Source: UBA5342 sp965662645 (GTDB lineage: Bacteria; Bacteroidota; Bacteroidia; Bacteroidales; UBA5342). From it: a DNA stretch of 64,000 nt. The stretch is taken from assembly GCA_965662645.1 (NCBI GenBank), contig CBFIII010000004.1, positions 1 through 64,000 of the forward strand, in the 5' to 3' direction. The notes under the pieces are model-generated. The model was given only the letters and a program-made list of their open reading frames with translations. It was not told the DNA's origin and searched no databases. A program made the translations under genes and the position numbers. Of this stretch, positions 34,060 through 43,490 are shown in pieces (position 1 is the first letter of the stretch; each line of letters begins with the position of its first letter).

Positions 34060-35354
34060 ATGTGGCTAGTGTGAAAATATGGGATCATTTAGTTGGGGCG
34101 GTTCGTTGGGATGCTGATGAGCAGGTGGCTACTTTTGAATACGATACGGATTTCCTGAAATTATCATGGGATTTATCTCCGCTTAAAATGCCAATAACTG
34201 GTGGTCGCCGCATTTATGTTTTTCCTGAGTTACGACAAGCTAGGGGTGAGGAGAAATCTACCTTTAAGGGTTTACCTGGTTTGTTGGCTGATGTATTGCC
34301 TGATCGTTATGGTAATCGTTTAATTGATATATGGCTGGCGCGGCATGGTCGTGAGGCGGGGAGTATGAATCCTGTGGAGCAGCTTTGTTTTATTGGTGAG
34401 CGTGGCATGGGGGCTTTGGAATTTGAGCCTGCTATGCCTAAGAGTGTTGTGGCTTTTGATGTGGAAATAGAGCATTTGGTAGAGGCGGCTCATACTCTTT
34501 TGCAAAATAAGAAACTGTTAAGTGGTAATTTGTTAGAGGATGAGCAGCAGGCTTTGATCAATGTGTTAAAAGTAGGGACTTCGGCGGGTGGGGCGCGTCC
34601 TAAGGCGGTGATTGCTTTCAATCCTACTACTGGTGCGGTGAAGTCTGGTCAGGCTAAAGCGCCAGAGGGTTTTGAACATTGGCTGATAAAGCTTGATGGG
34701 GTAGATGCTGCACAATTTGGAGAAAGTTATGGCTGGGGGCGTGTGGAGTATGCTTATTATTTGATGGCTATAAGTGCTGGGGTTGAGATGTCTGAGTGTC
34801 GTTTGTTGGAGGAAAATGATCGAGCGCATTTTATGACAAAACGTTTTGATCGAGGTGCTAAAGGCGAAAAATACCATATTCAGACTTGGTGTGGGATGCA
34901 GCATTATGATTATAATGAGATGCAGGCTTTTAGTTATGAGCAGCTTTTTCAAACTATGCGTTTGTTGCGTTTGTCTTATCCTGAGGCTGAGCAAATGTTT
35001 CGTCGTATGGTTTTTAATGTGCTATCAACGAATTGTGATGATCATACCAAGAACTTTGCTTTTCGCCTTAAGCAAGGGGGGCGGTGGACTTTAGCGCCTG
35101 CTTATGATCTTTGTTTTTCCTACGATGCTCAAAGTCATTGGGTGAATCAACAGACTTTAAGTGTGAATGGTAAAAGGAAAGATATTATGCATGAGGATTT
35201 TATGACCATAGCGCATGCTAATAACATAAAGAAAGGGGCTAAAATAATTGAGGAGATTAATGCGGTAGTAATGCAATGGAAGCAGTATGCTACTAAGGTT
35301 TCTGTTCGTAAAGATCTGGTGGATTATATTGATTTGCATTTGCATGTTTTGTAA
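34053..35354 (+). CDS. hipA: HipA-like serine/threonine kinase toxin
   Basis: A 433-aa HipA kinase. The N-terminal HipA_N domain (about 1-110; FKGLPGLLADVLPDRYG, GERGMGALEF) is followed by a kinase core. That has a Gly-rich loop GTSAGGARPKAVIAF, ATP-contact Lys in HWLIKLDG, MTKRFDR, the catalytic motif N327-C-D329-D-H331-T-K-N and the metal Asp in LAPAYDL. In E. coli HipA phosphorylates GltX and induces persistence. Family members vary in target. Start overlaps hipB. Nothing visibly broken. Confidence 0.92.
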   Translation: MVNVASVKIWDHLVGAVRWDADEQVATFEYDTDFLKLSWDLSPLKMPITGGRRIYVFPELRQARGEEKSTFKGLPGLLADVLPDRYGNRLIDIWLARHGREAGSMNPVEQLCFIGERGMGALEFEPAMPKSVVAFDVEIEHLVEAAHTLLQNKKLLSGNLLEDEQQALINVLKVGTSAGGARPKAVIAFNPTTGAVKSGQAKAPEGFEHWLIKLDGVDAAQFGESYGWGRVEYAYYLMAISAGVEMSECRLLEENDRAHFMTKRFDRGAKGEKYHIQTWCGMQHYDYNEMQAFSYEQLFQTMRLLRLSYPEAEQMFRRMVFNVLSTNCDDHTKNFAFRLKQGGRWTLAPAYDLCFSYDAQSHWVNQQTLSVNGKRKDIMHEDFMTIAHANNIKKGAKIIEEINAVVMQWKQYATKVSVRKDLVDYIDLHLHVL

Positions 35355-35483
35355 GTTCTATTTGTATTTTATGTTGGTAGAAATGTCTTTTTTTGATCTT
35401 ATTTATTTTTGCAGGTAGTGCTGGATGATGTGAGTGTTTATTTCTTGGTGTATCTTAATAAAAAAGATCATGTAATCTGTAGG

Positions 35484-35514
35484 TTATTGATAATAATAAA
35501 TTTGTTTACATTTG
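35484..35514 (+). promoter_or_regulatory. Promoter of S9 peptidase gene
   Basis: TTATTG (35484-35489), 17 nt, TACATTTG (35507-35514). An overlapping TAAATTTG sits at 35497-35504. Leader about 95 nt to the ATG at 35611. Confidence 0.5.
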
Positions 35515-35610
35515 TTTGTGTGATTAAATAGTCGCGATTTTGTTTTTATTCACTTATTGTTTTACCTTCAAGTGAAGCAATATTATATATTAATAATTAA
35601 AATAGAAAAC

Positions 35611-37503
35611 ATGAAAAACTCACTCTTTTTGATTTTTGCGTTGCTTATTGCTTTTGCTTCCTGCACTATGCCTGAACCTCAAGCTGAATCCGTAGCTTTA
35701 GAAGATTTCTTTAAAAATCCTGAAAAAACTTCATTCCAATTATCTCCCAATGGCGTGTATTTTTCTTATTTAGCTCCTTACGAAAGCCGTCTTAATGTCT
35801 TTGTTCAGAAAATTGGTGAGGATAGTGCGATGCGTATAACTTCTGAAACTGATCGTGATTTGGCTGGTTACTTATGGGCCAATAACAATAGAATATTGTA
35901 TTTAAAAGATACGGGTGGTGATGAAAACTTTCAGCTGTATGGTGTTAATATTGATGGTTCTGAGATGATAGGGTTGACCGTTATCGAGGGCGTTAGAACA
36001 CAATTTATTGATGAGCTTGATGAACTGCCAGAACAAATCTTGGTGGGTTTAAATAAGCGTGATCCGCGTGTTTTTGATCCTTATCGTTTGAATATTGTAA
36101 CGGGAGAGATGACGATGCTAGCTGAGAATCCAGGAAATATAATGGGCTGGATGACAGATCATAATGGTAAATTAAGGATTGCTATTACTTCTGATGGTGT
36201 TAACCAGTCAATTTTATATCGTTCAACTGAGAAAGATTCATTCAAAACGGTTACAACGCTTAGTTTTAAAGAAACGTTAAGTCCTATAATGTTTACTTTC
36301 GATAATGAGTACATTTATGCAGCATCTAATCTTGGACGCGATAAAGAGGCTTATGTGAAATATGACATTGCCAATGCTAAAGAGTTGGAAGTTATTTTTG
36401 AAACTGAAGAATCTGATGTTGCCGGTTTGGCTTATTCTAAGAAGTTTAAAAAACTACAGGCTGCTTATTATTATACTTCAAAACGGAAAGTGCATTATTT
36501 AGATGCTGAAGCGAAAGTCTTGTTCGAAAAAGTAGAAGCACAACTGCCGGGAGTGGAGGTGCGTTTTGCAAGTGAGAACAAAGCAGAGGATAAATTCATG
36601 ATTCGTACGTTTAGTGATAAAACGCGGGGTGAGTATTATTTATATGATAAAGCGTCTGATAAATTGACTCTTTTAGCAGAATTAAGTCCGTGGATAGATG
36701 TGGATAATATGTGTGATATGAAACCCATTAATTACACTTCACGTGATGGTTTGAATATTCAGGGTTACCTAACTTTACCTAAGGGTTATAATGGAAAGAA
36801 AATGCCTGTGGTTGTAAATCCTCACGGTGGTCCTTGGGCGCGTGACCATTGGGGATTTAATCCTGAAGTGCAATTCTTAGCTAACAATGGTTATGCTGTA
36901 TTGCAAATGAATTTTCGTGGATCTACAGGTTTCGGTAAAGCCTTCTGGGAAGCATCTTTTAAGCAATGGGGAAAAACCATGCAGAATGATATTTCAGATG
37001 GTGTTAAATGGTTGATTAATGAAGGTATTGCTGATCCAGATAATATTGCCATTTATGGTGGTAGTTATGGTGGATATGCCACTTTAGCTGGCCTTTGCTT
37101 TACGCCCGAATTGTATGCGGCAGGAGTTGACTATGTTGGCGTATCAAATCTTTTTACCTTTATGACTACTATCCCTCCTTATTGGGAGCCTATGCTTGAT
37201 ATGATGTATGAAATGGTAGGGAATCCTGACACCGATAGTTTGTTAATGGCTGATGCATCGCCAGCTTTTCATGTAGATAAAATTGTAGCTCCATTGTTTG
37301 TGGCTCAGGGAGCTAATGATCCGCGCGTAAATATTAATGAATCAAATCAGATTGTTGATGCATTGATGGCTCGCGGAGTGGAAGTGGAGTACTTAGTGAA
37401 GGAAAATGAAGGCCATGGATTCCATAATGAGGAAAATCGATTTGACTTTTACAGAGGTATGTTGATGTTTTTAGATGAGCATTTAAAAGATAATGTTGAA
37501 TAG
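35611..37503 (+). CDS. S9 prolyl-oligopeptidase-family lipoprotein
   Basis: A 630-aa envelope peptidase from the ATG at 35611 (MKNSLFLIFALLIAFASC, lipobox Cys 18). The upstream in-frame ATG at 35557 would bury the signal. Beta-propeller at about residues 30-370 (FQLSPNGVYFSYLAPYESR, YDKASDKLTLL). Alpha/beta-hydrolase domain at about 390-630 with catalytic S485 (GGSYGGYA), D570 (GANDPRVN) and H602 (NEGHGFHNE). It probably trims dipeptides or oligopeptides from secreted or dietary peptides. Exact specificity (DPP-like or acylaminoacyl peptidase) is not readable. Monocistronic. Confidence 0.9.
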   Translation: MKNSLFLIFALLIAFASCTMPEPQAESVALEDFFKNPEKTSFQLSPNGVYFSYLAPYESRLNVFVQKIGEDSAMRITSETDRDLAGYLWANNNRILYLKDTGGDENFQLYGVNIDGSEMIGLTVIEGVRTQFIDELDELPEQILVGLNKRDPRVFDPYRLNIVTGEMTMLAENPGNIMGWMTDHNGKLRIAITSDGVNQSILYRSTEKDSFKTVTTLSFKETLSPIMFTFDNEYIYAASNLGRDKEAYVKYDIANAKELEVIFETEESDVAGLAYSKKFKKLQAAYYYTSKRKVHYLDAEAKVLFEKVEAQLPGVEVRFASENKAEDKFMIRTFSDKTRGEYYLYDKASDKLTLLAELSPWIDVDNMCDMKPINYTSRDGLNIQGYLTLPKGYNGKKMPVVVNPHGGPWARDHWGFNPEVQFLANNGYAVLQMNFRGSTGFGKAFWEASFKQWGKTMQNDISDGVKWLINEGIADPDNIAIYGGSYGGYATLAGLCFTPELYAAGVDYVGVSNLFTFMTTIPPYWEPMLDMMYEMVGNPDTDSLLMADASPAFHVDKIVAPLFVAQGANDPRVNINESNQIVDALMARGVEVEYLVKENEGHGFHNEENRFDFYRGMLMFLDEHLKDNVE

Positions 37504-37516
37504 AAAAAATGAATAT

Positions 37517-37554
37517 AAAAAAGAGGAGAGCTTTTCGGTTTTTCTCTTTTTTTT
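37517..37554 (+). terminator. Terminator after S9 peptidase gene
   Basis: AAAAAGAG...CTCTTTTTT stem-loop followed by T-run, directly after the stop codon. Confidence 0.7.
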
Positions 37555-37555
37555 C

Positions 37556-37597
37556 AAAAAAAAAGATCCATACTTATTAAAAAGTAGGATCTTTTTT
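37556..37597. terminator. Bidirectional terminator
   Basis: AAAAAGATCC...TACTT with AAGTA-GGATCTTTTTT, flanked by A- and T-runs. Serves pyk on the minus strand as well. Confidence 0.8.
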
Positions 37598-37614
37598 GTT
37601 TTTGAGCTTTTTGT

Positions 37615-39066
37615 TTATTGGCGTTTTGTTTTTTCTCCGTGATAATACGAAAATTTCACCATGTTAGTGCTTCCTTTTTTATTCATAGGTAGTGTTCCAA
37701 TACTTACTACAAGTTCATCAATATCTATTTTGTTTTTCTTAAAGAGAGTACTTAATGTAAATTCAACGGCATCGTTGGTATGATCAAAGTCATTACAACA
37801 ATGAGTTTGTACTCCCCATACTAGTGATAATTGACGTAAGAGATGTTTGTTAGGTGTAAAAGCGTAGATGTTGGCTTTGGGTCTGTAACTGGCTATTTTT
37901 CTTACACTGTCACCTGTATAGGTGATGGCTATGATTGCGTTAACGTCGGCTTGAACTGCCATGTTAGCTGCTGTGTGACATATAGAGTCTAAAATGAATG
38001 TCTTTTTGCCTACCAAAGGTTCTTGGATTCTATGGTATTTGTATCCGTATTGTTCTGTATTGCTAATGATATTTGACATCGCTTTTATAACTTCGATAGG
38101 ATATTTTCCCACACTGGTTTCGGCACTAAGCATGACGGCAGCGGTGCCATCTATTACTGCATTAGCAACGTCATTGGCTTCAGCTCTAGTAGGGCTAAAG
38201 TTAGTAATCATACTTTCCATCATTTGTGTTGCAATAATGACAGGTTTTGCAAATTTGATGCAATGATCCACAATCATTTTTTGTTTTAGCGGTACTTCCG
38301 AAAAGTGTAATTCTACGCCTAAATCACCTCGAGCTACCATAATGGCATCACTAACTTCTATGATTTCGTCTATTACTTCTAAAGCTTCTGGTTTTTCTAT
38401 TTTGGCAATAAGTCCTGTGTGTTTCCCTTTTTTGTCAACTAACTTACGGAGATCCGTAATGTCTTTGGCGCAACGTACAAATGAGAGTGCCATCCAATCT
38501 ACATCGTGGTCCAATGCAAATTGAGCATCAGCAAGATCTTTTTCTGTTAAGCTAGGTAATGAGATTTTTGTTTTAGGTAAGTTGACGCCTTTTTTAGAAG
38601 ACAAGGTACCTCCAAAAATAACTTTTGCTTTTACCGTATCTTTTCCATTGGTTTCAGTGACTTCTAATTTAAGTTTTCCGTCATCTATTAAAATGATATC
38701 TCCAATATTAACATCTGAAGCAAAAAGGGTATAACTCATATATACTCTTTCAAGATTGCCAATACAGGGCGTATTGACAAACTTTATTTCGGCTCCTTCT
38801 ACAAGCTCTATGCCGTTATTTTCAACTTCTCCAATACGTAATTTGGGACCTTGCAAATCGGCCAGTAAGGCAATGTTAGTTCCTAGTTCATTGTTAAGTT
38901 CTAAAACATTGTTGATAACTTCTAGGTGGTCGGCATGTGAACCATGACTAAAGTTAAGCCTGCAAACATTAACGCCTGCTTTAAATAATTTTTCCAACTG
39001 TGTTTTTGATGATGTAGCAGGTCCTATTGTTGCTATAATTTTAGTTTTGTTAATGTAATTATTCAT
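37615..39066 (-). CDS. pyk: Pyruvate kinase
   Basis: A 483-aa glycolytic enzyme converting phosphoenolpyruvate and ADP to pyruvate and ATP. A-domain barrel (KTKIIATIGPATSSKTQLEKL, CRLNFSHG), inserted B domain (about 70-165), catalytic Lys in LIAKIEKPEAL, metal motif MVARGDLGVEL, ATQMMESM and AEANDVANAVIDGTAAVMLSAETSVGKYP. C-terminal regulatory domain at about 350-480. Normal length for the family. Has a -7 box upstream and a shared terminator downstream. Confidence 0.97.
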   Translation of the reverse strand: MNNYINKTKIIATIGPATSSKTQLEKLFKAGVNVCRLNFSHGSHADHLEVINNVLELNNELGTNIALLADLQGPKLRIGEVENNGIELVEGAEIKFVNTPCIGNLERVYMSYTLFASDVNIGDIILIDDGKLKLEVTETNGKDTVKAKVIFGGTLSSKKGVNLPKTKISLPSLTEKDLADAQFALDHDVDWMALSFVRCAKDITDLRKLVDKKGKHTGLIAKIEKPEALEVIDEIIEVSDAIMVARGDLGVELHFSEVPLKQKMIVDHCIKFAKPVIIATQMMESMITNFSPTRAEANDVANAVIDGTAAVMLSAETSVGKYPIEVIKAMSNIISNTEQYGYKYHRIQEPLVGKKTFILDSICHTAANMAVQADVNAIIAITYTGDSVRKIASYRPKANIYAFTPNKHLLRQLSLVWGVQTHCCNDFDHTNDAVEFTLSTLFKKNKIDIDELVVSIGTLPMNKKGSTNMVKFSYYHGEKTKRQ

Positions 39067-39094
39067 TGTGAATTTATCTATTTTTAGTAGGATG

Positions 39095-39102
39095 CAAATT
39101 TA
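39095..39102 (-). promoter_or_regulatory. -7 box of pyk
   Basis: TAAATTTG on the minus strand, about 30 nt before the ATG. No clear -33 TTG. Confidence 0.4.
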
Positions 39103-39800
39103 CGACAATATTTGTGAAATACTTTTTTGTTGTTTCATTTTGATTTTTTTGTTTATAAATACTTCCTATCATGGTGTTTATTTATTGAAATTTATTTTAT
39201 TGAAGAGAGGTGTTACTTTCTTGTATTATAAAGTTTTAATGTTGTTTTTTGTCAATTTGTAATGTTATTATTTCATAATTAGTGTGTTTTTTTAGATGAT
39301 AGCAGATATGGTTTTAATCTCTTTGTATTCTTTCCTCGTTCCTTAGGGTGTTTATTCTAAACCTGTTTTATTTAAGTCGTAGGATGCATTATTGGCATGC
39401 AGCTGGGGTATTTATTCCGACAGATAAGTCAAAGGCATGTTATGCGCAAAGGTGGCTAATGGTAACTTATTATAAAGCCATGGAATTGCTGTTTTTTAAT
39501 ATTGAGAAAATACATTTACATAAATATACAGAGTTGAAAAGCTGCTACCATTAGTGAAGATAGTATTTCTGTGGTGTAGTAAAGTGGAAATTAACATTGA
39601 TATTAATGTGTGAAAAATTAAATAAAAAAACAGGAACGAAATACTAAACTCTTAGTATCGTTGAGATTATCTCAGCCAAATAATTTAAATTATTATCATG
39701 TAAAAGACAAAATTGATAGTTTTAATTTTGTCATGTGCTTATGGATTTCATAGTTTTATCGTGTGCTTTCTTAAGATTTCGTTTGTCCGTTAAATAGAAG
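39103..39800. other. Long intergenic region with two dyads
   Basis: About 700 nt without a credible gene; a 68-codon frame at 39348-39554 shows no family features. Near its right end are TGAGATTATCTCA (39662-39674) and GACAAAATT/AATTTTGTC (39706-39714, 39724-39732). Both are perfect inverted repeats and candidate control sites for the helicase gene. Confidence 0.45.
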
Positions 39801-39808
39801 TACCTTTG
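39801..39808 (+). promoter_or_regulatory. -7 box of DEAD-box helicase gene
   Basis: TACCTTTG, a perfect TAnnTTTG match. The nearest TTTG upstream (39782-39785) is only 15 nt away. Confidence 0.55.
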
Positions 39809-39811
39809 CAG

Positions 39812-39843
39812 CCCGTTTTATTTTTGGAAAGCGGGATTTTTTT
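39812..39843 (+). promoter_or_regulatory. Attenuator-like leader hairpin
   Basis: CCCGTTTT (39812-39819) pairs with AAAGCGGG (39828-39835) and is followed by A then T7. This intrinsic-terminator shape lies between the -7 box and the helicase start codon, right at the predicted transcript start. Conditional termination is inferred. Confidence 0.5.
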
Positions 39844-39861
39844 AATTAATACATTATATAC

Positions 39862-41688
39862 ATGATGACATTTCAAGAGTTGGCACTTAAACCGGAAATA
39901 ATCCGAGCCGTAACCGAGATGGGTTTCGAAAAGCCAACTCCAGTGCAGGCAAAAGCAATTCCTGCCATTTTACAGAATCCTATTGATTTAATTACTCTAG
40001 CACAAACAGGTACTGGTAAAACAGCGGCCTTTGGTTTGCCTATAATTAATGAAGTAAGGGTTGAAGATAAATTTCCACAGGTATTGATTCTTTGTCCTAC
40101 ACGTGAGCTTTGTATGCAGATAGCTCGTGAATTAGAAAATTTTGCTAAATTTATTGACGGTTTACGTATTCTTTCTGTTTATGGAGGAGCGAATATTCAA
40201 CCTCAGGTCGAAGCTTTAAGGAAAGGTGTTCATATTGTTGTTGGAACACCAGGTCGTACTCTTGATTTATTCAAACGTAGATCGTTGAAAGTTGATAAAA
40301 TTGAATGGTTGGTTCTTGATGAAGCAGATGAAATGTTGACAATGGGTTTTAAAGATGATTTGGATGAAATTCTTTCTACCACTCCATCAACTAAACGTAC
40401 TTTGCTCTTTTCTGCTACTATGCCTAAAGAAATAGAGCGTATTACTAAAACTTATATGAATTCCCCTGACAAAATTGAGATAGGGAAACGTAATGCGGGT
40501 ACCGAAAATGTAAATCACATTTATTATATGGTGGCTGCAAAAAATCGTTATGCAGCGCTTAAGCGTATAGCGGATATGAATCCTAAGATATTCTCTATTG
40601 TTTTTTGTAGAACACGTCAGGAAACAAAAGATATTGCCGATAAATTGGTACAAGATGGCTATAATGCTGATTCTTTACATGGTGATTTGTCTCAGGCTCA
40701 ACGTGATGTGGTGATGAATAAGTTTAGAAAAAAACATCTTCGTTTATTGGTTGCTACTGATGTGGCTGCTCGTGGGTTGGATGTTAATAGTTTGACTCAT
40801 GTCATCAATTATAATTTACCTGATGAGTTGGAAGCTTATGTACACCGTAGTGGTCGTACAGGACGTGCCGGAAAAAAAGGAACATCTATTGCTATCGTTC
40901 ATTCACGTGAAGGTCGTCGTATTAAGATGCTTGAAAATATGCTTAAACGTCCTTTTGTACGTGCCAAAGTGCCTACTGGAGAAGAGGTTTGTGCCATTCA
41001 GCTCTATAATCTTATAGACAAAATGGAAAAGACACAAGTGGACGAGGAGAGTATTGCGCCATTTATGGATACTGTTTATAAGCAGTTAGAATCTATGTCT
41101 CGTGAAGATATTATTAAGCGTTTTGTTGCTATTGAGTTTAGTCGTTTTATCGATTATTATAAAAATTCAGTTGATATCAATGTGAATGAAGATTCTCCTC
41201 GCGAAGGTAAGAAACGCACGAGTAGAGCAAGCAATGAGAATTTTGCACGTATGTTTATTAACCTTGGAGATATGGATCGCTTAACTCCTACAGGATTAAT
41301 AGGCTTGATAAATGATACAACTGGTAAACGCGATATTGAAATCGGTAAAATTGATATTAAGAATAAATTTTCTTTCTTTGATGCTGATAAAGATTCCGTT
41401 GACTTGTTGATGAGTTCTTTTAAGGGAAAGAAATCGGAAAATGGTTTTGATATAGCTATCGAGGTTTCTCATCCTGAAGTTGGTGGTGGTACTGGAGAGC
41501 GTCGTTCTGGTAAATTTAACCGCTCAGGTAAATCTAGTAACCGATCATCAGATCGTTCAAAAAGTCGTTCGTCAGATCGTTCATCGGACCGTTCAAAAAG
41601 TCGTTCGTCAGATAAATCACGTCGTCCAGATAGATCAAAACAATCTGATACTAGTTCTCGTTATGGTAAAGCTACTAAGAGACGTTAG
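39862..41688 (+). CDS. deaD: DEAD-box RNA helicase with DbpA-like RNA-binding domain and RS-rich tail
   Basis: A 608-aa RNA helicase. RecA domain 1: Q-motif FEKPTPVQ, AQTGTGKT, PTRELCMQ, GTPGR, DEADEM, SAT. RecA domain 2: VFCRTRQE, HGDLSQAQRD, VATDVAARGLD, HRSGRTGRAG. The DbpA/RRM-like domain (about 455-540; FARMFINLGDMDRLTPTGLIGLIND) binds structured rRNA. The tail (about 545-608) is a basic Arg/Ser/Lys/Asp repeat, probably disordered. Members assist ribosome assembly and cold growth. Start: first of two tandem ATGs. It ends overlapping the convergent OstA-like gene by 4 nt, with no terminator seen between them. Confidence 0.95.
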   Translation: MMTFQELALKPEIIRAVTEMGFEKPTPVQAKAIPAILQNPIDLITLAQTGTGKTAAFGLPIINEVRVEDKFPQVLILCPTRELCMQIARELENFAKFIDGLRILSVYGGANIQPQVEALRKGVHIVVGTPGRTLDLFKRRSLKVDKIEWLVLDEADEMLTMGFKDDLDEILSTTPSTKRTLLFSATMPKEIERITKTYMNSPDKIEIGKRNAGTENVNHIYYMVAAKNRYAALKRIADMNPKIFSIVFCRTRQETKDIADKLVQDGYNADSLHGDLSQAQRDVVMNKFRKKHLRLLVATDVAARGLDVNSLTHVINYNLPDELEAYVHRSGRTGRAGKKGTSIAIVHSREGRRIKMLENMLKRPFVRAKVPTGEEVCAIQLYNLIDKMEKTQVDEESIAPFMDTVYKQLESMSREDIIKRFVAIEFSRFIDYYKNSVDINVNEDSPREGKKRTSRASNENFARMFINLGDMDRLTPTGLIGLINDTTGKRDIEIGKIDIKNKFSFFDADKDSVDLLMSSFKGKKSENGFDIAIEVSHPEVGGGTGERRSGKFNRSGKSSNRSSDRSKSRSSDRSSDRSKSRSSDKSRRPDRSKQSDTSSRYGKATKRR

Positions 41689-43223
41689 TTTCTTTTCTTT
41701 CGTCTTCTCTTTTGAGGTTCATTTTCAGGTGGGGTAGGACGAAAGATGTCTAGTGGAGAAATGGGGCGAAGATCGCTTCTCCACTGGAAATTACGAAGAA
41801 ACTGTTCTTCGTAAGGTACTGTTTCCATAGAATGAAATGTGCCAGTAGATGCTGGCTTCATACTTAATTTATTTACCTGGCCGTCTTTCATATAGATGGT
41901 CAGGTATTTACTTTCACTCTGATTGAATCCCATCAGAGACTCTCCCTCGCGTGAATAGTAAATGCTTTGCGCTGCTCCATCTACATCTATTTTATGTAGA
42001 TCATTATTTTTGATGTACCCCGTAATATTACGGCCAGATACCTGATTAAACCGTATTGAATCTTCTCGTGCCACAAGAAAGGCATCATCTAACATATCCA
42101 TATGCGAAATCCTATTATTCTGCATATGTATTTTTATAATTTCCCCACTCATTTGATTAAAAATAGCCCACATCATGGGTTCATAATATAAGGTGATTAC
42201 CGAATCATTCATAGAATAAACCATAGAATCACATTTGCCTTGTACATCTAAGCGAAAGAACCTAACATTACGATGCCCTGAAATTAAGGAATTCTCTGCC
42301 GTGTCTTTGTAATAGGTGAACGTGTCGGCATGGGCGTAAAGGGTATCAAAACCTCCATAGTAAAGCATTTGAGCAGAATCCGACATTAAGGAATAATCTT
42401 CTATGCCATTATGGAATACATAATTGCCTTTAAGCATCATCATCTGAGAGGTATCATTCATGATGACATGACCATAACCTTCTCCTATTAACGTGTTTTC
42501 ATTATAAGCTATGGTATCACCAATAATGGAGTAGCTGGCCTGTTCTAGGTGCGACTGCTTTGTTAAGAAAGCATAAGACGTCTGGGTGTTATAATAACCG
42601 CCATTAGCATATAATATTGTGCTGTCAGAATATAAGGTGGTAGGTGTAATAATGTAAACAATTTGTTTGTCAGAATTGTATTTGATAGAATCAGAATGAA
42701 CAAGATAGTCTGGTGTTGTGATGATGACTGAATCTTTAACTAAAATGTCATTATTGCCAAAAACATACCCTTTATCACTGACCAGTGTATTTAAACTGTC
42801 TTCAATAATACCACCGTCAAAATAAAAACCTACTTCTGTAGTCGTGTTATAATCAAACTTTTCGGTGGTAAAAGATATCTTGTCATCTTTGTAATACACA
42901 TTATCTCTTAAGTGCGCTATATTGGTGTTACCATCAAAGAATAGTTTATCTCCCCGTAGAGGGTATTCACTGTCTTTTCGGTAAATGCGCACATTACCTG
43001 AAGCATCTAGGGTGTTGTTTTTGGTGTGTGAATAAGCTTGGTCACATTTTATTAGTGAACCATTACGTGTAAAATTTACATCACCTGTAAAGAGTATTGT
43101 GCCTTTAGGTAAATCTTTTCCTCCACGCATGTTTTTACCATCCACTTTTATTTTTTGCGAATAAACATTACTAATTGTTATAAGTAATAATAGGGGAAGT
43201 ATATATTTCAGGATCTGTTTCAA
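41685..43223 (-). CDS. OstA/LptA-like outer-membrane biogenesis protein
   Basis: A 512-aa exported protein with signal peptide (1-22, NVYSQ). Reading starts at TTG (43221-43223), because no in-frame ATG precedes the signal. Repeated OstA/LptA-type beta-jellyroll repeats (GDVNFTRNGSLIKCDQAYSH, LDASGNVRIYRKDSEYPLRGDKLFFDG, TPDYLVHSDSIKYN) run through the length. The tail is Pro/Arg/Lys-rich (QKRRRKKRN). LptA-like proteins bridge LPS through the periplasm; this long Bacteroidota form probably does similar work. It lies 267 nt after surA on the same strand, so likely part of the same envelope block. Confidence 0.85.
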   Translation of the reverse strand: MKQILKYILPLLLLITISNVYSQKIKVDGKNMRGGKDLPKGTILFTGDVNFTRNGSLIKCDQAYSHTKNNTLDASGNVRIYRKDSEYPLRGDKLFFDGNTNIAHLRDNVYYKDDKISFTTEKFDYNTTTEVGFYFDGGIIEDSLNTLVSDKGYVFGNNDILVKDSVIITTPDYLVHSDSIKYNSDKQIVYIITPTTLYSDSTILYANGGYYNTQTSYAFLTKQSHLEQASYSIIGDTIAYNENTLIGEGYGHVIMNDTSQMMMLKGNYVFHNGIEDYSLMSDSAQMLYYGGFDTLYAHADTFTYYKDTAENSLISGHRNVRFFRLDVQGKCDSMVYSMNDSVITLYYEPMMWAIFNQMSGEIIKIHMQNNRISHMDMLDDAFLVAREDSIRFNQVSGRNITGYIKNNDLHKIDVDGAAQSIYYSREGESLMGFNQSESKYLTIYMKDGQVNKLSMKPASTGTFHSMETVPYEEQFLRNFQWRSDLRPISPLDIFRPTPPENEPQKRRRKKRN

Positions 43224-43452
43224 AATGTTTATTTTTTTGCAAAAACGATGTTCTATAGTGAGTTGCTTATGTGGTTAATATGTGTTATTTAATTGTGTTG
43301 TTGCTAGTTTGTAAGTTGCTAATATGTGTTTTAACTTAAGGTGTTAAGAAGAACATGATACTAAATTCTTCATATTACTGAGTTAATATGTTTAAGTGTG
43401 AATTCTATAACACAATACGAATAACTAATTATTACTGAGAATTTCCAATTCA

Positions 43453-43490
43453 CAACTAATAACTTATAACTAATAACTCATAACTTACAA
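43453..43490. repeat. Degenerate heptamer tandem repeat
   Basis: Units of the form ATAACTN (CAACTAATAACTTATAACTA...) run up to the surA stop codon. Probably replication-slippage sequence. Confidence 0.5.

Noticed and set aside
39348..39554. 68-codon ORF in the pyk-helicase spacer
   Set aside because: No signal peptide, domain or promoter; aromatic/Lys composition of random AT-rich DNA.
43299..43490. CRISPR-like array from the TAATAACT repeats
   Set aside because: Units are about 7 nt and degenerate with no spacers; simple tandem slippage sequence.
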